From NCBI RefSeq assembly GCF_000805455.1, contig NZ_JSUS01000044.1, positions 124,001 through 188,000 on the forward strand: 64,000 bases of DNA. The letters run 5' to 3'. A program made the translations under genes and the position numbers. The stretch comes from Acinetobacter sp. A47. GTDB taxonomy: Bacteria; Pseudomonadota; Gammaproteobacteria; Pseudomonadales; Moraxellaceae. Positions 53,935 to 63,635 of the stretch are shown in pieces. A model generated the notes under the pieces. The model was given only the letters and a program-made list of their open reading frames with translations. It was not told the DNA's origin and ran no database searches. Position 1 is the first letter of the stretch. Every line of letters begins with the position of its first letter.

Positions 53935-55848
53935 TTAATTGCCTTTGCTGAGATTCTCTAGCTCATCCCAGCGCTCTAGCTTTTCAAGCAATAATTCGTC
54001 AATTTCTGCCAGACGCTGGCTTGCCGCTGTAGCAGCAGGGGCATCTGTCACAAACCACGAGCCGTCTGCCAGTTTTTCTGAAAGCTCGGCCTGCTCTGTT
54101 TCCAGTTGCTCGATCTCGGCAGGTAACTGTTCCAGTTCACGTTGATCTTTATAGCTAAGCTTGGCTTTTTTTGCAGCCGGCACTGTTGCTGCTGCGGCAG
54201 CCGCTTCAGCCTTGGCCTGCGCCTTTTTGACATCGCTCTTCTGGTCAACGACTTTCTGGTCAGGACGCTGTTCCAGATAGTCCTGATAGCCACCGATATA
54301 TTCATCGATGTTGCCTTTGCCATCAAACACCCATGTTGAGGTGACCACGTTATCCATAAAGGCACGGTCATGCGAGATCAATAACAAGGTGCCTTTATAT
54401 TCGGACAGCATTTCTTCCAGCAACTCAAGCGTCACCATATCCAGGTCATTGGTTGGCTCATCCATCACGATCAGGTTTGATGGCTTAAGTAACAATTTTG
54501 CGAGGAGAATACGGTTGCGTTCACCACCAGATAGGGCTTTTACCGGAGTACGGGCACGTTCCGGAGAGAACAGGAAGTCTTGCAAATAGCTATAGATATG
54601 ACGACGGTTTCCATTGACATCGACAAAGTCCGAACCTTCGGAAACGTTTGCCATTACAGTTTTTTCAAGATCGAGTGCATTGCGTAACTGGTCAAAATAG
54701 GCGATCTCGAGTTGCGTCCCGGTCTTGACGGTACCGCCATGCTCGATTTCACCCAGAATTGCCTTGATCAGGGTGGTTTTACCAACCCCATTGTCACCCA
54801 CCAGACCAATCCGGTCACCGCGCAACACAATGGCGGAGAAATCCTTGATCAATGGCTTGTGATCATAACTGACGCTGAGGTGCTCGATTTCAAAGACCAG
54901 TTTGCCCGAGCGATTGGCTTCCTGAGTGGCCATGCTGACCTTGCCTTGCTGGTAACGGCGTGCCTTGGATTCTTCACGTAACGCTTTTAAGGCACGGACA
55001 CGGCCTTCATTACGGGTACGGCGGGCCTTAATCCCCTGACGTATCCAGGCTTCTTCCTCGGCCAGCTTTTTATCAAATAAGGCATTCTGTTTTTCTTCTG
55101 CTTCCATCTGCTGTGCTTTGAGGTCGAGGTAGCGCGAGTAGTTGCCTTCGTAGCTACGCAATGTTCCCCGATCCAGTTCGACAATACGCGTGGCAATGCT
55201 GTCAACAAATGAACGGTCATGCGAGATAAACAGCAGAGTCAGGTTGTTCTGGTCCAGCAAGAATTTTTCAAGCCATTCAATACTTTCCACATCCAGATGG
55301 TTGGTTGGCTCGTCCAGTAACAGCACGTCTGGCTGGGTCAGCAGGGCACGAGCCAATAATACACGGCGCTTACGTCCACCCGATAAATCTGCCAGGTCTG
55401 CATTCGGATCAAGTCCCATTTTACCTAAAATGGTATTGACCTTGTTTTCCAGTGCCCAGCCATCGAGCTGGTCCAGTTTGTGCTGCAGCATGCCCATACG
55501 GTCACAGGCTTCCATATCGCCTAACACGCAGGCATCGCTGGCCTCGTGATATTCCTTTAATACACTGGCTGCTGCACCTGCACCCTCAGCCACGATATCC
55601 GCAACTTTACCCGAGTCCATCGGGACATCCTGGGCTAACATGGATACTGTTAAACCATTTTGAATGGAAACTTCACCGTTATCGGGTAACAGGCTTCCCT
55701 CAATCAGTTTTAATAAAGTAGACTTACCTTCGCCATTACGACCAATTAAACAGACTCGTTCGCCACGTTCCAGGTTAAAGTTCGCGCCGTCGAGTAAGGC
55801 AGGTCCGCCAAATGCGAGATGGACATCCCTTAAAGTAATATAGGCCAT
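53935..55848 (-). CDS. uup: ABC-F family ATPase Uup
   Basis: This 637-aa protein has two ABC ATPase cassettes without membrane segments. The first has Walker A GRNGEGKST near residue 37 and signature LSGGRKRRVLLARALL; the second has GDNGVGKTT and LSGGERNRILLAKLLL. Both end in LLLDEPTNHLD- and VMDEPTNDLD-type Walker B boxes. The C-terminal coiled coil (QLPAEIEQLETEQAELSEKL) is the DNA- and ribosome-binding extension typical of Uup. Uup acts on ribosomes and affects precise transposon excision. It is divergent from slyX. Confidence 0.93.
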   Translation of the reverse strand: MAYITLRDVHLAFGGPALLDGANFNLERGERVCLIGRNGEGKSTLLKLIEGSLLPDNGEVSIQNGLTVSMLAQDVPMDSGKVADIVAEGAGAAASVLKEYHEASDACVLGDMEACDRMGMLQHKLDQLDGWALENKVNTILGKMGLDPNADLADLSGGRKRRVLLARALLTQPDVLLLDEPTNHLDVESIEWLEKFLLDQNNLTLLFISHDRSFVDSIATRIVELDRGTLRSYEGNYSRYLDLKAQQMEAEEKQNALFDKKLAEEEAWIRQGIKARRTRNEGRVRALKALREESKARRYQQGKVSMATQEANRSGKLVFEIEHLSVSYDHKPLIKDFSAIVLRGDRIGLVGDNGVGKTTLIKAILGEIEHGGTVKTGTQLEIAYFDQLRNALDLEKTVMANVSEGSDFVDVNGNRRHIYSYLQDFLFSPERARTPVKALSGGERNRILLAKLLLKPSNLIVMDEPTNDLDMVTLELLEEMLSEYKGTLLLISHDRAFMDNVVTSTWVFDGKGNIDEYIGGYQDYLEQRPDQKVVDQKSDVKKAQAKAEAAAAAATVPAAKKAKLSYKDQRELEQLPAEIEQLETEQAELSEKLADGSWFVTDAPAATAASQRLAEIDELLLEKLERWDELENLSKGN

Positions 55849-55880
55849 AATGTTTCCTAAAAGTTCAGATGAGGTCTGAA

Positions 55881-56126
55881 ATGACTAAACCACAAAATTT
55901 TGATGATCACGCGTCATTTTCCGCACCCATTGAAGATTTGCAAGTGCGAATTGCATTTTTGGATGATTTAGTTGAACAATTGAATCAGCAACTGGCCATC
56001 CAGACCCAGGAAATTGCCGATCTAAAAAAACAGATGCAACTGTTATATCGCCGGGTTGAAGCTTCAGATTTGTCAGACGGCATTGCACCCTTTGATCCGC
56101 TGAGTAACAAACCGCCGCATTATTAA
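55881..56126 (+). CDS. slyX: SlyX family protein
   Basis: SlyX is a short coiled-coil protein of unknown function. This 81-aa version (ATG at 55881, with TGAGGT just ahead; an in-frame ATG at 55869 is possible) has a heptad-rich helix (RIAFLDDLVEQLNQQLAIQTQEIADLKKQMQLL) and the conserved PPHY C-terminus. The gene is divergent from uup. Confidence 0.88.
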   Translation: MTKPQNFDDHASFSAPIEDLQVRIAFLDDLVEQLNQQLAIQTQEIADLKKQMQLLYRRVEASDLSDGIAPFDPLSNKPPHY

Positions 56127-56183
56127 TAGCTCTTGCAGCAAGGCTGGGGGCATGACTGCAAGATTTAATGTAGATGTTGGCGT

Positions 56184-57194
56184 TTAAAAACGATGCAGCA
56201 CAATTTTCCCTTTGGTTGTCCCGCTTTCGATTTGTTGGTGTACACGTTTTAGGTTTTCTGCATTGATTGGCGACAGTACCTGCGTCACGGTGGTTTTAAT
56301 CTTTCCCTGATCAACCAAGTGCGCAACTTGATTCAAAAGTTGGCTCTGTTGGCTCATATCGTCAGTCTGGTACATCGAGCGGGTGAACATAAACTCCCAG
56401 TGAACCGAAACAGACTTTGATTTAAAAGGCTTAATGTCGAGTTTCTCGGGATCATCAATTAAACCGAAATGGCCTTGTGCTGCGATCAGTTCGGCAATAT
56501 CAGCAAGATGCTGACCGGTTTGCGTGGTTGAAAATACATATAGCGGGGCACTCAAGCCGAGCTGCTGCATTTGTGGGGCTAATGCTTGTCGGTGATCCAG
56601 GACGTAATCAGCGCCCAACTGTTTTACCCATTCAGCAGTCTCTGGTCGAGATGCAGTACTGATGATGGTCAGGTTGGTTAACTGTTTAAGCAACTGAATG
56701 GTGATTGAACCGACCCCACCGGCACCGCCAATGATGAGGATGGAGGTATTTTCAGCCGCAGTCCGAGGCACTTGTAACCGGTCAAACAGCATTTCCCATG
56801 CGGTAATGGCAGTTAAAGGCAGCGCTGCTGCTTGGCTTGCATTGAGTGACTTCGGTTTATGCCCGACAATACGCTCGTCAACCAATTGTAATTCACTATT
56901 ACTGCCCGGCCGGTCGAGAGCACCTGCATACCAGACTTGGTCACCGGTTTTGAACTGGGTGACTTGTTCGCCTATTGCCTCAACGACGCCGACCGCATCC
57001 CACCCCAGAATTTTCCACTGCTGATCTTCTGCGTTTTTATTGTTCCTGATTTTGGTATCGACCGGATTAACCGAAACAGCTTGCACACGAACCAGTAAAT
57101 CATGTCCATGTGCAACAGGTGAGTCGATCTCAATGTCGACAAGTGCATCGTCTAGATGAATTGCACCTGCCTTTTGGTATGCCACAGCTTTCAT
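56184..57194 (-). CDS. MDR-family zinc-type alcohol dehydrogenase/quinone oxidoreductase
   Basis: The 336-aa product belongs to the medium-chain dehydrogenase/reductase family. It shows the SVNPVDTKIR N-terminal motif, the Rossmann loop IIGGAGGVGSITIQLLKQL near residue 150 and a HFGLIDDPEKL segment. No structural zinc cysteines are visible, so it is closer to quinone oxidoreductases than to classical alcohol dehydrogenases. Start 57194 is chosen since MKAVAYQKAG is the common N-terminus. An HxlR regulator is divergent, 99 bases away. Confidence 0.85.
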   Translation of the reverse strand: MKAVAYQKAGAIHLDDALVDIEIDSPVAHGHDLLVRVQAVSVNPVDTKIRNNKNAEDQQWKILGWDAVGVVEAIGEQVTQFKTGDQVWYAGALDRPGSNSELQLVDERIVGHKPKSLNASQAAALPLTAITAWEMLFDRLQVPRTAAENTSILIIGGAGGVGSITIQLLKQLTNLTIISTASRPETAEWVKQLGADYVLDHRQALAPQMQQLGLSAPLYVFSTTQTGQHLADIAELIAAQGHFGLIDDPEKLDIKPFKSKSVSVHWEFMFTRSMYQTDDMSQQSQLLNQVAHLVDQGKIKTTVTQVLSPINAENLKRVHQQIESGTTKGKIVLHRF

Positions 57195-57293
57195 GGTTTT
57201 GCTTCCACTTGATTGGAATCCCAGCATAACTTAAGCTTGATTTTGGTGACTACAGACAAATAACGCTCATAGTGTCAAAAAGGATACTGTAAA

Positions 57294-57656
57294 ATGGCAA
57301 AAATGCGACATTCGAGTTTTGATTGTTCTCCGGGCTGTGCCGTCGAAGCCGCCATCAGTCTGATTGATGGTAAATGGAAGTGTGTCATTCTCTGGCATTT
57401 ATTCAATGAGGGTACCTTGCGCTTTAATGAAATCCGCAAGCGTGTCCCGAGTATTACACAGAGAATGTTAACCAATCAGCTACGCGAATTAGAACAAGAT
57501 GGCATTCTACATCGCGAGGTCTATCCTCAGGTGCCTCCAAAAGTTGAATATTGTTTAACGGATTTAGGCCGTAGTCTGGAACAGATTATTGTTGCATTGA
57601 AAAATTGGGGCGATGCACATCTTGACCAATTCGGAAAATTAACCCTGACCGAATAA
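57294..57656 (+). CDS. HxlR family transcriptional regulator
   Basis: This 120-aa winged-helix protein has the HxlR signatures: CAVEAAISLIDGKWKCVILWHLFNEGTLRFNEIRKRVPSITQRMLTNQLRELEQDGIL, and a LGRSLEQIIVALKNWGDAH end. A conserved cysteine (the FDCSPGCAVE segment) may sense electrophiles or oxidation, as in related YodB/HypR. It probably regulates the divergent MDR reductase. Confidence 0.9.
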   Translation: MAKMRHSSFDCSPGCAVEAAISLIDGKWKCVILWHLFNEGTLRFNEIRKRVPSITQRMLTNQLRELEQDGILHREVYPQVPPKVEYCLTDLGRSLEQIIVALKNWGDAHLDQFGKLTLTE

Positions 57657-57816
57657 AGTCGTCGTGTTAAATGCATTGTACGTTTTAGGCTGCTGACCTC
57701 CTAAAAAAGGGAGACTTAAAAGGCTTGAGTTGAATACAAGATTATTTTTTACGTTGTAACTTGCCTTTTGGATTCAAGTTATGTAACGCTAATAAAAGGA
57801 CGTTTTGGGCAACTTT

Positions 57817-58266
57817 ATGAGTAATATTGGAATTTGGATCACAGTTGCGATTGTACTGTTCGTACTGGGCTCGATTTTTGGCTTACGTGTCAGTCCGCGA
57901 GAAAAGGCATTGGGCATGATGCGTGACCAGGCACGAAAAATGGGACTACATCCACGCTTGATCGCGGCACCCGAATGGACAAAAATTCCAATGGCATCGG
58001 AAAAGCGTGCCAGTATGGTGGCTTATTACAGTGTCCTGATTCCAGATGCCCGTTTGCCGCTAATGCGTGCAAGGGTGGTCGATGGCAAGCTTCAGGTAGT
58101 GCAGGGTGATCAGAAATTTAATGATTTAACCATTGCATTAAAAGGAGTTTATGCTATTGATATGCAGGCAAACTGTGTTGGCCTGTATTGGGATGAAGAA
58201 ACTGACTTAAAAGCCACACAGCTTGAACAGATAAAAACTTACCTACATGAATTGGCTCAACGCTAA
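57817..58266 (+). CDS. Membrane-anchored protein of unknown function before topA
   Basis: The 149-aa product has an N-terminal membrane helix (IGIWITVAIVLFVLGSIFGL) followed by a conserved-looking cytoplasmic domain: RVSPREKALGMMRDQARKMGLHPRLIAAPEWTKIP, then MVAYYSVLIPDARLPLMRARVVDGK and a C-terminal ATQLEQIKTYLHELAQ helix. I do not recognise a named family. Start 57817 is preferred over a TTG at 57805. topA begins 33 bases after its stop, so the two are probably cotranscribed. Confidence 0.7.
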   Translation: MSNIGIWITVAIVLFVLGSIFGLRVSPREKALGMMRDQARKMGLHPRLIAAPEWTKIPMASEKRASMVAYYSVLIPDARLPLMRARVVDGKLQVVQGDQKFNDLTIALKGVYAIDMQANCVGLYWDEETDLKATQLEQIKTYLHELAQR

Positions 58267-58299
58267 TTTATTGATTGAACAAAGGAAAAACGATTTATT

Positions 58300-60939
58300 A
58301 TGGCGAAAACTCCACGCTCTGCTTCAGAAAGCACAGCAGCTTCCGCATCTGCTGCAAAGAAACGTGCCTTAGTGATTGTGGAGTCGCCTGCAAAAGCGAA
58401 AACAATTAATAAATATCTAGGTTCACAGTTTGTGGTGAAGTCGTCGGTCGGTCATGTCCGTGATTTACCCACAGGTGGCGGGGCGAAATCGGCTGAAAAG
58501 AAGCCGGCAACGCGTGTCAAACTGACCGAGCAGCAAAAGGCGGAAAAAGCACAGACGGCTCTCATCAACCGTATGGGAGTAGACCCTGAACATGACTGGA
58601 TTGCCCATTATGAAGTGCTGCCAGGCAAAGAACATGTGGTTGCCGAACTGAAAAAACTCGCTAAGGATGCCGATGCCATCTATCTCGCAACGGATTTGGA
58701 TAGAGAAGGGGAAGCCATTGCCTGGCATTTAAGAGAAGTGATTGGCGGCGATGACAGCCGTTACCATCGTGTGGTCTTTAACGAGATTACCAAAAATGCC
58801 ATTCAGGAAGCCTTTAAACAGCCAACACGCCTCGATCTGAACCGTGTCAATGCACAACAGGCACGTCGTTTCCTTGACCGTGTGGTGGGCTTTATGGTGT
58901 CGCCATTGCTATGGGAAAAGATTGCCCGTGGCTTGTCGGCAGGCCGTGTACAATCGGTTGCGGTCAAGCTGGTGGTCGAGCGTGAACGTGAAATCCGTGC
59001 CTTTATCCCGGAAGAATACTGGCAGGTGTTTGCAGATACCTTGTCGAAAAAAGATGACATCCGTCTGGAAGCGGTGAAACAGGCCGGTAAGACACTTAAG
59101 CTCAAGAATAAAGTAGAAACAGATGCCTTGCTTAATGTCTTAAAAGATGCCGAATATAAAGTGGCATTACGCGAAGATAAACCGACCAAGGTAAATCCTA
59201 GTGCCCCTTATATCACTTCAACCCTGCAGCAGGCGGCAAGTACCCGTCTGGGTTTCTCTGTGAAGAAAACCATGATGCTGGCGCAGCGTTTGTATGAAGG
59301 CGGTTTTATTACCTACATGCGTACCGACTCCACCTTCCTGAGCGATGATGCCGTGAATATGGTACGTCAGCATATCCAGCAGAATTTTGGAGATAAGTAT
59401 TTACCGGCCAAACCGAACCGCTATGGCAATAAAGCAGGCGCGCAAGAAGCCCATGAAGCGATTCGCCCGTCTGATGTCGGACTGACCGGTGACAAGCTGG
59501 CAGGTATCGAACGTGATGCCCAGCGTTTATATGATTTGATCTGGCGCCAGTTTGTGGCGTGTCAGATGACACCAGCAGAATATTTGTCTTCGACCTTGAC
59601 AGTTGAAGCCGCAAATGTCGAGTTAAAGGCCAAAGGCCGTACTTTAGTGTTTGACGGTTTTACCCGTGTGCGCGGTGCCAACAAATCCGATGATGATGTG
59701 TTGCTGCCAGCAGTAAAAGTGGGTGAAGTGCTCAAGTTGGAAAAACTTGATCCAAGCCAGCATTTTACCAAACCACCGGCACGTTTTACCGAAGCCTCTT
59801 TGGTGAAAGAACTTGAGAAAAAAGGCATTGGCCGTCCATCGACCTATGCTGCGATTATTTCAACTATCCAGGAACGTGGTTATGTGAAGCTGGAAAACCG
59901 TCGTCTCTTTGCCGAGAAGATGGGCGAGATCGTGACCGATCGTCTCGATGAAAGCTTTAACAACCTGATGAACTATGCCTTCACCGCAGATCTGGAAGGT
60001 CAGCTTGACCGTGTAGCAACAGGCGAGCGTAACTGGAAAGAGCTATTAGACACTTTCTACGGTGACTTTAAAAAGCGTTTGACCAATGCCCAGGGCGAAA
60101 GCGGCATGCGCCGTAACCAGCCGGTTGAAGTGCCTGATGTGCAATGCCCTGAATGTTCACGCCCCATGCAGGTACGTACCGGAACCACTGGTGTATTCCT
60201 GGGCTGTTCAGGCTATAACCTGCCACCGAAAGAGCGCTGTAAGGGTACACTGAATTTAACTCCAGTCGAATCTCTGGCAGCGTTGTCGGATGATGATGGT
60301 GCTGAAACGGCTGACCTGATGTCAAAACATCGTTGCCCTAAATGCGGTACGGCGATGGACAGCTATGTGGTCGATGGCGGCCGTAAACTGCATGTCTGTG
60401 GTAATAATCCGGATTGTGACGGTTACGAAGTCGAAGAAGGCGAATTCAAGATCAAGGGCTATGACGGGCCAACCATTCCATGTGATAAATGTGATGGCGA
60501 AATGCAGTTGAAAACGGGGCGTTTTGGCCCGTACTTTGCCTGCTCAAGCTGTGACAATACCCGCAAGGTCTTGAAAAATGGCCAGCCTGCGCCACCACGG
60601 GTTGACCCAATCAAGATGGAACATATCCGTTCAACCAAACACGATGATTTCTTTGTGTTACGTGACGGTGCGGCAGGTCTATTCCTGGCAGCCAGCAAGT
60701 TCCCGAAAATCCGTGAAACACGTGCACCGAAAGTAGCCGAATTGCGTAGTGTGGCGGAACAGCTTGATCCGAAGTATCAATTCCTGCTGCAAGCGCCAGA
60801 TGTTGATCCTGAAGGCAACCCAACCGTGGTGAAATTCAGCCGTAAAAACCAGTCACAGTATGTGGGTTCTGAAACGGCTGAAGGCAAGCAGACCAAATGG
60901 AGTCTGGTATATCAGGATGGGAAATGGGTAGACGGTTAA
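58300..60939 (+). CDS. topA: DNA topoisomerase I
   Basis: Type IA topoisomerase that relaxes negative supercoils. The 879-aa chain has the TOPRIM domain ([19 protein letters not shown], and [15 protein letters not shown]), the active-site tyrosine in [17 protein letters not shown] near residue 338, and three C-terminal zinc-ribbon modules beginning [25 protein letters not shown] and [13 protein letters not shown]. The N-terminus carries a short Ser/Ala-rich extension. It follows the small membrane protein gene, and an AT-rich gene begins 26 bases after the stop. Confidence 0.97.
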   Translation: MAKTPRSASESTAASASAAKKRALVIVESPAKAKTINKYLGSQFVVKSSVGHVRDLPTGGGAKSAEKKPATRVKLTEQQKAEKAQTALINRMGVDPEHDWIAHYEVLPGKEHVVAELKKLAKDADAIYLATDLDREGEAIAWHLREVIGGDDSRYHRVVFNEITKNAIQEAFKQPTRLDLNRVNAQQARRFLDRVVGFMVSPLLWEKIARGLSAGRVQSVAVKLVVEREREIRAFIPEEYWQVFADTLSKKDDIRLEAVKQAGKTLKLKNKVETDALLNVLKDAEYKVALREDKPTKVNPSAPYITSTLQQAASTRLGFSVKKTMMLAQRLYEGGFITYMRTDSTFLSDDAVNMVRQHIQQNFGDKYLPAKPNRYGNKAGAQEAHEAIRPSDVGLTGDKLAGIERDAQRLYDLIWRQFVACQMTPAEYLSSTLTVEAANVELKAKGRTLVFDGFTRVRGANKSDDDVLLPAVKVGEVLKLEKLDPSQHFTKPPARFTEASLVKELEKKGIGRPSTYAAIISTIQERGYVKLENRRLFAEKMGEIVTDRLDESFNNLMNYAFTADLEGQLDRVATGERNWKELLDTFYGDFKKRLTNAQGESGMRRNQPVEVPDVQCPECSRPMQVRTGTTGVFLGCSGYNLPPKERCKGTLNLTPVESLAALSDDDGAETADLMSKHRCPKCGTAMDSYVVDGGRKLHVCGNNPDCDGYEVEEGEFKIKGYDGPTIPCDKCDGEMQLKTGRFGPYFACSSCDNTRKVLKNGQPAPPRVDPIKMEHIRSTKHDDFFVLRDGAAGLFLAASKFPKIRETRAPKVAELRSVAEQLDPKYQFLLQAPDVDPEGNPTVVKFSRKNQSQYVGSETAEGKQTKWSLVYQDGKWVDG

Positions 60940-60965
60940 AAGATTTTTAACCACGGGTTGAATAA

Positions 60966-61910
60966 ATGGATTTAAGACCTAAAAAACTTGCAGTACTTAT
61001 TGATGCGGATAACTCTTCTGTAAACTCAATAGAGTCAGTTCTAGAGGAAGTTGCAAAATATGGTATTGCAAGTGTAAAAAGAGTGTATGGTGATTGGAGT
61101 AGTGATACATTAAAAAAATGGCGTGATGTATTGTTACCTCATGCCATAACACCAGTACAGCAATTTGCCTATACAACTGGTAAAGATGCTACAGATATGA
61201 TTCTCATTATTGATGCAATGGATTTATTATATGGTGGGGCATTAGATGGTTTTTGTATCGTTTCTAGTGATAGCGATTTTACGCCATTAGCCTCGAGGAT
61301 TAGAGAAAGTGGTTTAACTGTTTATGGTTTTGGGCGGAAAAAAACACCAGAGTCTTTTAAAAAAGCATGTGATAAATTTATTTTTGTTGAAAATCTTTCT
61401 GAAGAGGAAGAGATAAAACAACATACTATAAAGAAAAATGATGAGAAAGAAATAAAGACGGAGCGATCGCCACTAGAGTTAGATAAATATACGCTTAATT
61501 TGATTTATAAGGCTGTGAAAGAGAATGCTGATGACAGTGGTTGGGCCTACCTTGGATTGGTGGGTAGCTATATCACAAATGTAAAGCCTGATTTTGACAC
61601 TAGAAACTATCATCATGATAAACTATCAAGTTTAATAAATGCCTTGAATTTATTTGAAATAAAAATGAAAGGCAGTCAGATGTATTTAAGGAAACGTAGT
61701 TTCAGTACTTTTGTTAAGTTTGTGCAGAAGGCAATTAATCAGCATAGTAATATGGAGGGGTGGGCTGAGATAAAACATATTATCGAAATTCTGCAGAAAT
61801 CGGATTTTAATCTTCATAATTATGAAGATGCAATAAACTCAATTCATAATGGATGGATTGAGTTTTCAGTTAATGGCCAGATGATAAAAGTTTCTAAATT
61901 AATGCCATAA
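60966..61910 (+). CDS. NYN-domain RNase-like protein with two tandem LOTUS-like domains
   Basis: The 314-aa product has a LabA-type NYN (PIN-like) nuclease domain at residues 8-143, with the acidic positions in LIDADNSS (D13, D15), ATDMILIID and VSSDSDF (D102, D104), which are typical metal-binding sites. A linker (residues 144-170, E/K-rich) precedes an OST-HTH/LOTUS domain at 172-243. Residues 249-312 align with it (KAVKENADDSGWA against KAINQHSNMEGWA; DFDTRNY against DFNLHNY), suggesting a second, diverged LOTUS. The gene is clearly AT-richer than topA, consistent with horizontal acquisition. NYN-LOTUS proteins are thought to act on RNA; substrate and role are unknown. Confidence 0.85.
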   Translation: MDLRPKKLAVLIDADNSSVNSIESVLEEVAKYGIASVKRVYGDWSSDTLKKWRDVLLPHAITPVQQFAYTTGKDATDMILIIDAMDLLYGGALDGFCIVSSDSDFTPLASRIRESGLTVYGFGRKKTPESFKKACDKFIFVENLSEEEEIKQHTIKKNDEKEIKTERSPLELDKYTLNLIYKAVKENADDSGWAYLGLVGSYITNVKPDFDTRNYHHDKLSSLINALNLFEIKMKGSQMYLRKRSFSTFVKFVQKAINQHSNMEGWAEIKHIIEILQKSDFNLHNYEDAINSIHNGWIEFSVNGQMIKVSKLMP

Positions 61911-62015
61911 TAAAACCATAAAAATTATAATGTTATTAAAGTATTGTACCTATTTTGTCGAAGCATCATACCTTAATTAACTATGAGTCTAATTTTAACG
62001 TCTTGGGGAAATAGG

Positions 62016-62774
62016 ATGTGGAAAAATATCCGGGTTGCGATCTTGCTGGCCATATTGCTGGTGGTCGCCATAAATGCCTATCGTGATCAGAATCAGGACT
62101 GGAACCGGCCGGTTCATATTTTATTGCATCCGATCAATGCCGATGGCCGAGCCAGCACACAACAGTATATTCAGCAGTTACAGCAAGATGACTTTGCCGA
62201 GGTCAAGCACTATCTGGAAAAAAATAGCCAGCAGTATCGTGGGCAAAGCAGCTACTTCATAATTCAGATTGGGCGGGAACTGCAACAAACACCCCCGAAG
62301 ATGGCTGAACAGCCGAGTATCTTGAATAATATTGTATGGAGCCTGAAGTTCAGGTTTTATGCATGGCAGCAGCATCAGTCAAAAGATGGTTCGCCAAGTT
62401 TGACGCTATATCTGAATTATTATGATCCGAAGCAGCGCAGGGAGCTGAAGCATTCAACCGCACTGGAGCGAGGACGGATTGGTTCGGTCAATCTATTTGC
62501 TTCACCCAAACAGGCGGCACAAAACAATGTAGTGCTGGTACATGAATTACTGCATGGTTTTGGCGCAACCGACAAATATAATTTGAGTAATGGCGAACCG
62601 ATTTTTCCGGCTGGCTATGCACAAGCAGATCGGCAGCCTCTGTATCCACAAATACAGGCAGAGATCATGGGAGGGCGCATCCCTCTTTCAGCAGTGCAGA
62701 GTAAAATGCCAAATGACCTGAATGAAACCATGATCGGTGTTTTAACGGCTACAGAAGTGGGATGGGTCAAGTAA
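62016..62774 (+). CDS. Probable membrane-anchored metzincin-like metalloprotease
   Basis: This 252-aa protein has an N-terminal membrane helix (VAILLAILLVVAINAY) and a domain with HELLHGFGATD at residues 176-186. That fits HExxHxxGxxD, the form of the metzincin motif with Asp as third zinc ligand, known from snapalysin (M7). AEIMGG at residues 215-220 places a methionine where the Met-turn would be, about 40 residues after the motif. The start at 62016 is chosen because GGGGAAATAGG stands immediately ahead; a TAACTATG start 33 bases earlier is weaker. I do not recognise a named bacterial family. Confidence 0.65.
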   Translation: MWKNIRVAILLAILLVVAINAYRDQNQDWNRPVHILLHPINADGRASTQQYIQQLQQDDFAEVKHYLEKNSQQYRGQSSYFIIQIGRELQQTPPKMAEQPSILNNIVWSLKFRFYAWQQHQSKDGSPSLTLYLNYYDPKQRRELKHSTALERGRIGSVNLFASPKQAAQNNVVLVHELLHGFGATDKYNLSNGEPIFPAGYAQADRQPLYPQIQAEIMGGRIPLSAVQSKMPNDLNETMIGVLTATEVGWVK

Positions 62775-62944
62775 TCTGTGGATAAGTCCGGATTTATCCA
62801 TAACTTAAAATAGAAGCAGCAAAAGCGCATATAAAACACAATTTTTCTGACATTCCGTCATTAATTTTCAACATGCCTTATACAGAATTGGGCAGTAAAT
62901 AGGCTCAATATAGCCATATAACATTGAAGATAAAAGAGTAAATA

Positions 62945-63517
62945 ATGATGAAAACAGTGGGTAATGACCTGATTCGCAATCAGCTCCATGCTGATCGTAA
63001 ATGGTATCTGCTATTAGGCGTGTTACTGGTTATTTTTGGCTTGGTTCTTTTAGCTGCGCTACCATTCGCCACCTTGTCTGCCGTACTTTTATTTGGCGTC
63101 TTGATGATGCTGGGCGGCGTTTTGCATTTTATTGCTGCATTTACCGTGTTTAAAGGCGGTACGCGCTGGCTGTGGGCCTTATTCGGTGTGCTGTATCTGG
63201 TGGCGGGTTATTTTGCCTTTACCACACCGGTCATCACTGCGGTGGTGCTCACCAGTTTTCTGGCCATTGCCCTGATCATTGCGGGCATTATCCGTACCGT
63301 GAATGCATTTATCCTGCGACCGGTTTCAGGCTGGGGCTGGGTGCTGTTCTCTGGCATATTAACCCTGCTTACCGGGATTCTGATCCTGTCATCGCCTGAT
63401 TCACCATTTTGGGTACTGGGCATGTTCCTGGCAATCGATATTTTATTCCAGGGCATTAACTATCTGAGTTTTGCAGGCGCAATCAAGCAATTGCCGCATA
63501 GCTCAACCACGGTTTAA
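62945..63517 (+). CDS. HdeD family membrane protein (DUF308)
   Basis: The 190-aa product has about six hydrophobic segments with small loops and HdeD/DUF308-type repeats: WYLLLGVLLVIFGLVLLAALPFATLSAVLLFGVLMMLGG and a second GWGWVLFSGILTLLTGILIL half. HdeD proteins take part in acid resistance in E. coli, but many homologues have unrelated roles. Two adjacent ATG codons start the frame. It stands alone and ends on a clear terminator. Confidence 0.88.
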   Translation: MMKTVGNDLIRNQLHADRKWYLLLGVLLVIFGLVLLAALPFATLSAVLLFGVLMMLGGVLHFIAAFTVFKGGTRWLWALFGVLYLVAGYFAFTTPVITAVVLTSFLAIALIIAGIIRTVNAFILRPVSGWGWVLFSGILTLLTGILILSSPDSPFWVLGMFLAIDILFQGINYLSFAGAIKQLPHSSTTV

Positions 63518-63537
63518 TTGACCATGTTAAAATTTTT

Positions 63538-63563
63538 GAGCATGCGCAGGGCATGCTCTTTTT
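63538..63563 (+). terminator. Terminator of the HdeD-family gene
   Basis: GAGCATGC (63538-63545) pairs with GCATGCTC (63551-63558) around GCAGG, followed by T5. Confidence 0.92.
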
Positions 63564-63635
63564 GTTTTGTTGCAAGAAACATTTACATGGCTTTAGTCTG
63601 TTAAAATATCGATTCGTTTTTAACTGACCGATTGT

